From Eubacterium sp. UBA3279 (GTDB lineage: Bacteria > Bacillota > Clostridia > Lachnospirales > Lachnospiraceae), in NCBI GenBank assembly GCA_002361775.1, contig DETV01000072.1:1-29118 (forward strand): a stretch of DNA of 29,118 nucleotides, read 5' to 3'. Positions 1-5,727 of the stretch are shown here, piece after piece. The translations under genes and the position numbers were made by a program. The notes under the pieces were generated by a model, which saw nothing but the letters and a program-made list of their open reading frames with translations, was not told where the DNA came from and ran no database searches. Positions within the stretch are counted from its first letter, which is position 1, and the number at the start of each line of letters is the position of its first letter.

Positions 1-4
1 CTGA

Positions 5-33
5 TTGACTTTCTCAGTTATATCGGTTATATT
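5..33 (+). promoter_or_regulatory. Promoter of the abiF-like RNA
   Basis: A near-consensus vegetative promoter is visible: TTGACT at 5-10, a 17-nt spacer, and TATATT at 28-33. It predicts a transcript start near position 40, just ahead of the structured RNA hairpins. No equally good promoter is visible between the RNA terminator and the downstream Abi gene, so this one probably serves both, with the protein made by terminator read-through. Confidence 0.75.
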
Positions 34-39
34 ATCTTT

Positions 40-112
40 AGTGATCAGATTGCAGAAACTCGTGAAGCCTGCGATCGGGGGAGGGTGCCGAGGCCCCTCT
101 CCTTTTTCTTTA
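40..112 (+). ncRNA. Candidate abiF-type antitoxin/partner RNA (~70 nt)
   Basis: The predicted transcript folds into two consecutive hairpins. Hairpin 1 is a perfect 8-bp stem (GATTGCAG at 48-55 with CTGCGATC at 69-76, one G-U) closing a 13-nt loop. Hairpin 2 (78-102) is an 8-bp GC-rich stem followed by a U-run, which is an intrinsic terminator. The transcript has its own promoter, ends just before an Abi_2/HEPN gene, and does not encode an obvious protein. Conserved 'abiF RNA' elements are known upstream of Abi_2 genes, and AbiF systems are described as HEPN protein plus RNA. Assignment here rests on context and structure, because I cannot run the Rfam covariance model. An alternative is a simple untranslated leader with a terminator of an upstream gene outside the window, but the promoter at 5-33 argues against that. 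Confidence 0.7.
77..112 (+). terminator. Intrinsic terminator between the RNA and the Abi gene
   Basis: G78-G85 pairs with C95-C102 (one G-U pair, with a possible two further G-C pairs inside), and the stem is followed directly by TTTTTCTTT at 103-111. It would end the small RNA and limit transcription into the downstream HEPN gene, as in type III toxin-antitoxin loci, where the toxin mRNA comes from partial read-through. Confidence 0.75.
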
Positions 113-139
113 TCTGAAATATTTTGCAGCGAGGTACAT

Positions 140-1078
140 ATGAGTAAGCCATTTATTACATATATTGCTCAGGTTGAAAAACTGAAAAATGAAAAAAATC
201 TGATTATTACAGATTCTGATTTTGCGGTAGAATCCCTGCAGAATATCAGTTACTATGCATTGATTGATGGATATAAACATCCTTTTATTGATATTCATAC
301 CCGCAAATACAATAAAGGGGCATGCTTTGAAGATATCGTTGCTCTGTATGAATTTGATGAAGAGCTACGAGGACTCTTTTTCAAATATTTATGTCGTGTA
401 GAAAGAAAAATGCGTTCGTCTATTTCCTATCATTTTTGCAAAGAGCATGGCGAACATCAGGAAGAATATCTTAATCCCAATAATTATGGTAAAATTTCAA
501 AAAATAAAATTGGCATTACCAAATTAATCAAAATGCTTGGCATGATGGCCAAGCAAAACAAAGATCATGAATATCTTGTTTATCAGCGCAATAAATATCA
601 TAATGTTCCACTGTGGGTAATTGTGAATACACTTACTTTTGGTCAGATTTCCAAAATGTTCGAGTTTTTACCGCAGAATATACAAGGTATGATTTGTCAG
701 GATTTTAGAAATGTTAAGAAAAATGAAATGATAAAATATTTGAAAGTATTAACTTTGTATCGGAATGTGTGTGCACATAATGAAAGATTATTTTCTTATC
801 ACACATATATTGATATTCCCGATACATTATTACACAAAAAACTAGGTATCTCTAAAAATGGTTCAAAATATAAATGTGGAAAAAATGACTTATTTAGCGT
901 AGTCATTGTTTTTCGTTATTTACTTCCCAAAACAGATTTTCTTCTATTCAAAAAGCAATTACTGCATATTTTCAACCGGTATGAAAAACAGAATTCAAAT
1001 TTAAAGCTGGATGCTCTCTTTGAATATATGGGATTTCCGTCAAATTGGAAAGAGTTAACAAAATTCCGCAAAATATAA
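140..1078 (+). CDS. Abi_2/AbiF-type HEPN protein (abortive infection / RNA-guided toxin family)
   Basis: This 312-residue protein of the Abi_2 family (PF07751; AbiD/AbiF of lactococci) is a predicted HEPN-fold RNase toxin that acts in phage defence or as a toxin held by an RNA. Family landmarks are visible in order: an N-terminal YIAQVEKLK...ISYYALIDGY segment (residues 8-45), an LRGLFFKYLCRVERKMR helix (76-92), PLWVIVNTLTFGQIS (157-171), and the catalytic-type motif RNVCAH (R208, N209, H213), which fits R-N-x3-H of HEPN nucleases. The ATG at 140 is chosen over the in-frame start at 5 because GAGGT at 131-135 precedes it and the upstream codons run through the RNA terminator. The gene is more AT-rich than its neighbours, suggesting horizontal transfer. 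It sits directly behind a structured RNA with its own promoter, the expected AbiF layout. The exact subfamily (AbiF, AbiD or AbiD1) cannot be fixed by eye. Confidence 0.88.
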   Translation: MSKPFITYIAQVEKLKNEKNLIITDSDFAVESLQNISYYALIDGYKHPFIDIHTRKYNKGACFEDIVALYEFDEELRGLFFKYLCRVERKMRSSISYHFCKEHGEHQEEYLNPNNYGKISKNKIGITKLIKMLGMMAKQNKDHEYLVYQRNKYHNVPLWVIVNTLTFGQISKMFEFLPQNIQGMICQDFRNVKKNEMIKYLKVLTLYRNVCAHNERLFSYHTYIDIPDTLLHKKLGISKNGSKYKCGKNDLFSVVIVFRYLLPKTDFLLFKKQLLHIFNRYEKQNSNLKLDALFEYMGFPSNWKELTKFRKI

Positions 1079-1124
1079 TCTCAATACAAAGTAGCTCTGA
1101 ATCGGATATTCGGAGTTGTAAAAC

Positions 1125-1166
1125 GGCGGAAATATCATTACTGATATTTCCGCCACTTCTTTTTAT
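1125..1166 (+). terminator. Intrinsic terminator after the Abi gene
   Basis: A perfect 13-bp inverted repeat (GGCGGAAATATCA at 1125-1137 and TGATATTTCCGCC at 1142-1154) with a 4-nt loop is followed by ACTTCTTTTTAT. It closes the RNA-abiF transcription unit about 45 bases after the stop codon. Confidence 0.85.
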
Positions 1167-1198
1167 ATACTCTTCGCACTATTCATTCCATCCACCCA

Positions 1199-1448
1199 AT
1201 TACATAATGTTGGGGTCAAAAGATGCCTGACGAATTGTTTCGTGCTGTGCACTCCCACAATTCTGCCCCAAATTCGGATATCGTGGGGCATACGCCCCAC
1301 TTTGTTCTACACTCCGTTTCGGTCCGTGCTAAACGCGTGCCACTGGCACGCAGCACCCTCATATTGGGGCAGGTCATAAAGGCATAAGACCACTTATGTG
1401 CAAGCACAACGTGGTTTATGACCTTTTGACCCTGGCATCATTACATAA
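1199..1448. repeat. Direct repeat pair ATTACATAA flanking the MITE-like element
   Basis: Identical 9-mers lie at 1199-1207 and 1440-1448, one on each side of the hairpin-rich element. They fit a target-site duplication but could be coincidental in AT-rich intergenic DNA. Confidence 0.4.
1208..1439. mobile_element. MITE-like structured intergenic element
   Basis: A ~230-bp element with inverted termini GGGTCAAAAG (1213-1222) and CTTTTGACCC (1423-1432). Flanking 9-bp direct repeats ATTACATAA (1199-1207 and 1440-1448) look like a target-site duplication, although 5-7 bases separate them from the inverted ends. Inside is a series of hairpins: GAATTG/CAATTC, GTGGGGC/GCCCCAC (1283-1300), GTGCT/AGCAC enclosing GCGTGCC/GGCACGC (1326-1356), and GGTCATAAA/TTTATGACC (1372-1423) with CATAAG/CTTATG inside it. 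No transposase is present. It is probably a non-autonomous repeat that occurs elsewhere in this and related genomes; I recall similar sequences in Lachnospiraceae but cannot verify copy number here. Confidence 0.55.
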
Positions 1449-1468
1449 AATCACAATACTCTCTAAAT

Positions 1469-1921
1469 TTACATTAATATATGTACGCCACCTTTCCGCC
1501 CTCCAATGATTTCTTTTCCTTTCAGATCGCTCCACTGGAAGTCTGGCATTTCCTCTCTGGCCACCAGGAAATTTCCTGCCCTCTGTGTACCCTGGGCAAA
1601 GTTCACCACCGGATCATTTGCGCCCTCCAAATATGCATAGACAGAGGCTTCCGCACCCATAAATCCAATCTGCGCCTCTCCGGAAATAAGGGCCGCCATA
1701 ACTTTATCTGCCCCATATCCGGTCACCAGCTCCAAATCCAGCCCCTCCTCTTTAAAGTATCCCTTTTCAATTGCCACATACTGGGGAGCATAAAATATAG
1801 AATGAGCCACCTCATTCAAAGTTACTTTCTCCATCTTTTCCTCTGTTGTTTCTCTGCCACAGGCGGTAAATCCCGTACAGGCCAATACTGCTGCCAGAGT
1901 GACTGCTGCCAATTTTTTCAT
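1469..1921 (-). pseudogene. 3'-truncated ABC transporter substrate-binding lipoprotein (NitT/TauT/SsuA-like)
   Basis: The product has a lipoprotein signal peptide with lipobox GFTAC (Cys21) and then the N-terminal lobe of a NMT1/SsuA-type periplasmic-binding protein: a segment SIFYAPQYVAIEKGYFKEEGL, the ligand-lobe segment AQIGFMGAEASVYAY, and LKGKEIIGGRKGG. Homology stops after GGRKGG, near 1487. The last residues, VHILM, are not family-like and a stop follows, giving 150 residues against roughly 320-340 for intact members. The second lobe and the usual permease and ATPase genes are absent. The AGGAGG ribosome site 7 bases before the ATG is intact. The break lies only ~40 bp from the repeat element and abiF, so this is probably the scar of a deletion or insertion. 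Confidence 0.8.
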
Positions 1922-1971
1922 AAAAACCTCCTCGAAATCATGTCATGATATCAAGATATGAAGTTTCTTTA

Positions 1972-2598
1972 TCACAGGTGCTTATTCAATTCAAGTTTTC
2001 TGAAAAATTCCATAAACCCTTCTTCAACTGCCACCTGATCTAATTTTTCTTTTGGCATATCGTAATAATACGCTCCTGTTTTCAGATCCAGTGCGATACT
2101 GTCCAGAGGAAATCCCGGTTTTCGCACCGGACTGTGAGGAACATCTGTTATAATAAATTTTTCGCTTTCCATGGAAGGCTCCATAGCTTCGTATATATGA
2201 GTTTCATCCACTATGAAGCATATGGCATTCTTATAGTAAGCGGTAAGGGGGCCATATTTTTTTACCAGACCCGTATAATATGTAATCATTTCTTCATCAG
2301 ACAGACATTTTCCATTCACATTCCTTACGTGTACCCCCGGCTGTATGCTCTCAGGAACCTGTTGAAAATACAAACCGGAATCGCAGGAAAATACAGGTAT
2401 TTTAAAGGCTTCATAATACGCTGTTGCTTTTTGTCTCGCATTCTCCAGAGGGGTCATTCCATTCTCCGGTACAACAGGTATCTTTTTCCCTTCTTCTGCC
2501 ATTTCTTTCAGACTGATCAGTTCCAGTCCCATTTTTTCAAGAGGTTCTTTCATAACAGAAAATTTTGCCTGATTTCCTGTTCCATATAAAATTTTCAT
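1972..2598 (-). CDS. Non-canonical purine NTP pyrophosphatase-like protein (HAM1/RdgB family)
   Basis: This 208-residue protein resembles HAM1/RdgB enzymes, which hydrolyse (d)ITP and XTP to monophosphates to clean the nucleotide pool. Features seen are the N-terminal ILYGTGNQAKF (the T/S-x-N-x-x-K phosphate-binding signature), PLENARQKATAYY, and FSCDSGLYF (the catalytic-type D-S-G). The C-terminal portion diverges from canonical RdgB, so substrate range is uncertain. Start at 2598 is chosen because GGAGGAGG (2607-2614) lies 8 bases upstream; the longer TTG reading would begin inside that site. A terminator-like hairpin abuts the ribosome site. The truncated binding-protein gene follows 50 bases downstream. 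Confidence 0.8.
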   Translation of the reverse strand: MKILYGTGNQAKFSVMKEPLEKMGLELISLKEMAEEGKKIPVVPENGMTPLENARQKATAYYEAFKIPVFSCDSGLYFQQVPESIQPGVHVRNVNGKCLSDEEMITYYTGLVKKYGPLTAYYKNAICFIVDETHIYEAMEPSMESEKFIITDVPHSPVRKPGFPLDSIALDLKTGAYYYDMPKEKLDQVAVEEGFMEFFRKLELNKHL

Positions 2599-2614
2599 GT
2601 CGTTTTCCTCCTCC

Positions 2615-2651
2615 AAAAAACTGGCATCCTCCTCTTTTGACGATGCCAGTC
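2615..2651 (-). terminator. Terminator/attenuator hairpin before the HAM1-like gene
   Basis: ACTGGCATC (2620-2628) and GATGCCAGT (2642-2650) form a 9-bp stem. On the minus strand it is followed by six T's (2615-2620) and then immediately by the ribosome site of the HAM1-like gene. There is no room for a promoter between terminator and ribosome site, so the downstream gene needs read-through or a promoter inside the regulator gene. On the plus strand the stem is also followed by a T-run. Confidence 0.65.
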
Positions 2652-2658
2652 TTTTTCC

Positions 2659-2895
2659 TTACCTTTCACGAAAATCGAACAAATCTTTCATCGGAACATC
2701 CAGAACTTCTGCAATGTCAAACAACTTATTCAATGAAATAGATGTTTTCCCGTTAGGTGCTTCTATATTGCTGATATGAGTACGGCTCAGTTGAGTTGCC
2801 TCTGCCAGTTCTGCCTGTGTCATGCCACGCAGTTTTCTGTAATACGCGATAGTCAATCCCAATAATCGAAATTTATTCATACGTTCGTAATCCAT
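2659..2895 (-). CDS. Small XRE-family HTH transcriptional regulator
   Basis: A 78-residue single-domain Cro/C1-type DNA-binding protein: LGLTIAYYRKLRGMTQAELAEATQLS is the helix-turn-helix region, followed by RTHISNIE, KTSISLNKLFDIAEVLDVPMKDLFDF. The start at 2895 (MDYERMNKF) is supported by AAAGGAGTGAGG just upstream; the longer reading to 2991 lacks a ribosome site and reads through the promoter region. Its target is unknown; the adjacent HAM1-like gene is a candidate because the two lie in line, separated by the attenuator-like hairpin. Confidence 0.88.
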   Translation of the reverse strand: MDYERMNKFRLLGLTIAYYRKLRGMTQAELAEATQLSRTHISNIEAPNGKTSISLNKLFDIAEVLDVPMKDLFDFRER

Positions 2896-3023
2896 AGCCT
2901 CACTCCTTTCTTCCCTATAGCTTACCGCACTTAACTTAAAAATGGAACAATCTATAATTTTGCATTTTCCGACTATTATCTTATATTCCAACAGTTAAAT
3001 TTTATAAATGCACATTTTTTGTT

Positions 3024-3473
3024 TCATTTTCTTTTTTGACTCAAAACACTGTTATGGTACTGATTGGAAAAGGTAACATCCGTTCCAAACCATTCCGGCG
3101 GACAATACTCATTTGCCTCCTTTTCTGATGAAAATTCCACCTCTGCCAGTACCAGTCCCTCATGTTCTCCGTGAAAAATATCCAGTTCAATTTTCAATCC
3201 CCCCGGCTGGGGAATAACATATCTTGTTTTTTTTATCACAATACCATCTGCCTTTTCCAGCAGATGTTCATATGCCTCTCTATTCAGCGGGAGGTTATAC
3301 TCTTCTCTTACCATTAATCCTTTGGATTTATAAGTGAGTACATATTCTTCCCCTTCTCTGCGGACACGAACCACCGGTTCTGTACACAGATATCCCTGTT
3401 CCAATTCTTTATGTGTATATTTTTCTATATTTTCCGGAATCTTTTTTACGAGATATTTTCTCTCTATTTCCAT
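3024..3473 (-). CDS. CYTH-domain protein (triphosphate tunnel metalloenzyme family)
   Basis: 149 residues, a full-length compact CYTH domain. The diagnostic ExExK is present at the very N-terminus (MEIERKY: E2, E4, K6). It is followed by alternating basic and acidic strand motifs (VRVRREGEEYVLTYKS, IKKTRYVIP, KIELDIF, LAEVEF) that line the triphosphate tunnel. Family members hydrolyse tripolyphosphate or thiamine triphosphate, or act as CyaB-type adenylate cyclases; the short stand-alone form favours an inorganic or organic triphosphatase, but the substrate cannot be read from sequence. GAGAGGTG precedes the ATG. It is divergent from the ABC-class ATPase gene. Confidence 0.88.
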   Translation of the reverse strand: MEIERKYLVKKIPENIEKYTHKELEQGYLCTEPVVRVRREGEEYVLTYKSKGLMVREEYNLPLNREAYEHLLEKADGIVIKKTRYVIPQPGGLKIELDIFHGEHEGLVLAEVEFSSEKEANEYCPPEWFGTDVTFSNQYHNSVLSQKRK

Positions 3474-3581
3474 ATTTTGTCACCTCTCTTCGAAATTTTT
3501 CCCCACGGATATTTTCATTATGCCCATCTTATTATTTGCTTTCTCAGTGTATCACGATTTTCTTTACTTCTCAATTCTTCC

Positions 3582-3610
3582 TTTTCATCTTTTTTAAAAA
3601 CTGCTATACT
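3582..3610 (+). promoter_or_regulatory. Probable promoter of the ABC-class ATPase gene
   Basis: TATACT at 3605-3610 is preceded with a 17-nt spacer by TTTTCA (3582-3587), a weak -35. It lies about 45 bases upstream of the ATG in the divergent intergenic region. Confidence 0.45.
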
Positions 3611-3655
3611 GATTCCGGAACACCGTTTCAGTAAAAAAAGCAAGGAGTGATTTTT

Positions 3656-5359
3656 ATGAAAACATCTGAAGATTTAAAACAACTTCTTCTGCAGATAAAC
3701 CGAAAAAGTTATCCTGCCTATAAAGATACCCGTGGTTCTTATGCTTTTCAGGGTTATATTTTATCCATTGATCATGTGCAGGGAGATCCTTTTGCCTCCC
3801 CCTCTAAGATCAGTGTAAAGGTCAATGGAAAGCAGGCTGGTTTTCCCCGGGATTTATTTGGAACCCGTGAAACCAGAGTTGCTCTTCAGGATTATCTGAT
3901 CCGTCAATTTCACAAAAAAATTGAACGATTTAATTTTAAAGCGAAGGGTTCCGGAAAAAGTGGGCTTTTATCCATTTCCCGATGTCAGCAGGAGGTTCTG
4001 GAGCGTTCTGCCTGTACCATGAATCCGGATTCCGGAGACATTACCGTTCGCATGGAAATCGGCTTTCCCGCCAATGGACGTACCATTAACTCTCCGGAAT
4101 TAATAAAAATTCTTTTTGATTTTCTTCCCATTTGTGTACGGGAATCTTTATTTTACAGAAGTCTGGATAAAAAGGAATTGGAAATTGTCCGGAATCTGGC
4201 GGAAGATCAGACATTTATCCGCAGCCAGCTCACAGAAAAAAATCTTTGTGCTTTTGTGGCAAATGGAGCTGTTCTGCCCCGGGAATCCGGCGTTTCTCCC
4301 CGTCCCATGAAAAATGGTATTCCGTTTCAGTCTCCTCTTTCCATGGAAGTTACCCTGGAGCTTCCACACCATGGTCCGTTAAAGGGTATGGGTATTCCTG
4401 AAGGAATCACGCTTATTGTAGGCGGCGGATACCATGGAAAATCCACTCTGTTGGAAGCTCTGGAACTGGGGGTTTATAATCATATCGCCGGAGATGGCAG
4501 AGAATATGTCATTACCCGCTCCGACGCAGTAAAAATCCGCGCCGAGGACGGACGAAGCATTAAGCATACTGATATTTCCCTGTTTATCAATGACCTGCCT
4601 AACGGTAAAGAAACCTCTTCTTTTTATTCTGAAGATGCCAGTGGAAGTACTTCTCAGGCAGCCAATGTGATTGAAGCCATGGAAACAGGAAGCCGTCTCT
4701 TCCTCATTGACGAAGACACCAGCGCTACAAATTTTATGATCCGGGACGAATTAATGCAGCGTGTGGTAAATAAAAAGCAGGAACCCATCACTCCCTTTAT
4801 TGAGAGAGTGCAGTGGCTGTCCACTCAAAAAGGAATTTCCACCATTCTGGTAGCCGGCAGTTCGGGCTCTTATTTTCATACAGCCGATACGATTATCCAG
4901 ATGGATCATTACAAGCCTGTGGATATCACTGAATTCGCCAAAAAAGAGGCGGAACATTTTCCTGCCATTCTTCCTTCTGCTCCATCAAAGGCAGACCCTG
5001 ATTATCATCGTATCATTCAGCCAGATTCTTCTTTCCGGGAAGACCGACGGCTGAAAATGAAAACCATGGGAACAGACGGTATCTCTGTAAATCGGGAAAC
5101 CATCGACTTACGATATCTGGAACAGCTTTGTGACCCTGAGCAGGTAAATACTCTTTCTGCTCTTCTTCGCTACACCCAGACGCATCTGTTTAACGGAAGA
5201 AGTACTTTGCAGGAATCCATGAAACGACTGGAAACTCTTTTGGATGAAAAAGGACTGGAATTACTTTCTGAAGCTGGCCGGCTCTCTCCCAGTCTGGCTC
5301 TTCCCCGCATTCAGGAAATTTATGCCTGCCTGAATCGTTATCGCAGTCTCCGCCTGTGA
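3656..5359 (+). CDS. ABC-class P-loop ATPase (COG3044 / ABC_ATPase family)
   Basis: A 567-residue soluble protein matching the 'predicted ATPase of the ABC class' family by its Walker A GGGYHGKST (residues 256-264), a Walker B-type strand RLFLIDEDTSATNFM (about 347-361), and a later segment ISTILVAGSSGSYFHTADTIIQMD typical of the ABC core. There is no transmembrane domain and no partner permease, so it is not a transporter; the cellular role of this family is not established. The ATG at 3656 is preceded by AAGGAG with an 8-base spacer; the in-frame GTG nine bases earlier overlaps that site. It is monocistronic, with a loosely structured AT-rich region downstream. Confidence 0.85.
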   Translation: MKTSEDLKQLLLQINRKSYPAYKDTRGSYAFQGYILSIDHVQGDPFASPSKISVKVNGKQAGFPRDLFGTRETRVALQDYLIRQFHKKIERFNFKAKGSGKSGLLSISRCQQEVLERSACTMNPDSGDITVRMEIGFPANGRTINSPELIKILFDFLPICVRESLFYRSLDKKELEIVRNLAEDQTFIRSQLTEKNLCAFVANGAVLPRESGVSPRPMKNGIPFQSPLSMEVTLELPHHGPLKGMGIPEGITLIVGGGYHGKSTLLEALELGVYNHIAGDGREYVITRSDAVKIRAEDGRSIKHTDISLFINDLPNGKETSSFYSEDASGSTSQAANVIEAMETGSRLFLIDEDTSATNFMIRDELMQRVVNKKQEPITPFIERVQWLSTQKGISTILVAGSSGSYFHTADTIIQMDHYKPVDITEFAKKEAEHFPAILPSAPSKADPDYHRIIQPDSSFREDRRLKMKTMGTDGISVNRETIDLRYLEQLCDPEQVNTLSALLRYTQTHLFNGRSTLQESMKRLETLLDEKGLELLSEAGRLSPSLALPRIQEIYACLNRYRSLRL

Positions 5360-5496
5360 AAAAAGCCTTCCAAATCCGGATTTCAGTAAAATAATTGTGG
5401 CCTTAAGGATTTTCGTAAGAATTTCTTTCTATTTTTTTCTCAAATTTTATAAATCATTAATGCGAGGGACACATTTTTATCACATTTCCCATGTAT

Positions 5497-5650
5497 TATA
5501 ATACTCAACAAAGCGAACCACACTTTGTTGCGGGAGATTCTCGTAAGACAATCTCCCGTCCCCCCTCATAAAAGTGGTAAACAGTTATTTTTAGATTTCC
5601 TTTTTCATATTGGCCGGTATCCCACCAGATACCGGCCCTTCCTCATTTTT
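5497..5650 (+). ncRNA. Candidate structured small RNA with C-rich single strand
   Basis: The 368-bp gap between the ABC-class ATPase and the next gene is not empty. A perfect -10 (TATAAT, 5497-5502; weak -35 TTTTTA at 17 nt) is followed by hairpin CAACAAAG/CTTTGTTG (5506-5530), then directly by CGGGAGATT/AATCTCCCG (5531-5558), then a single-stranded CCCCCCTC (5560-5567) and, finally, the hairpin at 5612-5637. The loop of the first hairpin (ACCAC, 5517-5521) can pair with GTGGT (5574-5578), a possible pseudoknot. I do not recognise it as a known riboswitch or RNA family. The weak -35 and the imperfect terminator tail leave real doubt that it is transcribed. Confidence 0.4.
5612..5650 (+). terminator. 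Probable terminator (10-bp perfect stem)
   Basis: GGCCGGTATC (5612-5621) and GATACCGGCC (5628-5637) with a 6-nt loop form a strong stem. The tail CTTCCTCATTTTT is only partly T-rich, so termination may be inefficient. It separates the upstream intergenic transcript from the promoter at 5665-5693. Confidence 0.55.
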
Positions 5651-5664
5651 AATACACAAAAGAA

Positions 5665-5693
5665 TTGTATTTTCCCTTCAGATAGGATATGAT
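5665..5693 (+). promoter_or_regulatory. Promoter of the beta-propeller-like gene
   Basis: TTGTAT (5665-5670), a 17-nt spacer, and TATGAT (5688-5693) lie about 35 bases before the start codon at 5728. Confidence 0.6.
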
Positions 5694-5727
5694 ATTAAGA
5701 GCAAACGATGCCTGCAGGAGACAACCC

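Noticed and set aside
1..117. A reading frame open from the left edge to the stop at 115-117.
   Set aside because: It runs through the promoter, both RNA hairpins and the terminator, and shows no recognisable protein family; a structured RNA explains the sequence better.
5..139. Extension of the Abi protein to an upstream in-frame start at position 5.
   Set aside because: The added residues are encoded by the RNA and terminator; the ATG at 140 has a ribosome site and matches the family N-terminus.
1216..1407. A 63-residue open reading frame on the minus strand within the repeat element.
   Set aside because: It spans the hairpins of the MITE-like element, has no ribosome site, and its composition follows the inverted repeats. 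It is better explained as part of the repeat.
1925..1965. Short dyads (ATATC-TT-GATAT and ATCATG-A-CATGAT-like) upstream of the truncated lipoprotein gene.
   Set aside because: They are short and AT-rich with no clear promoter to regulate; not distinguishable from chance.
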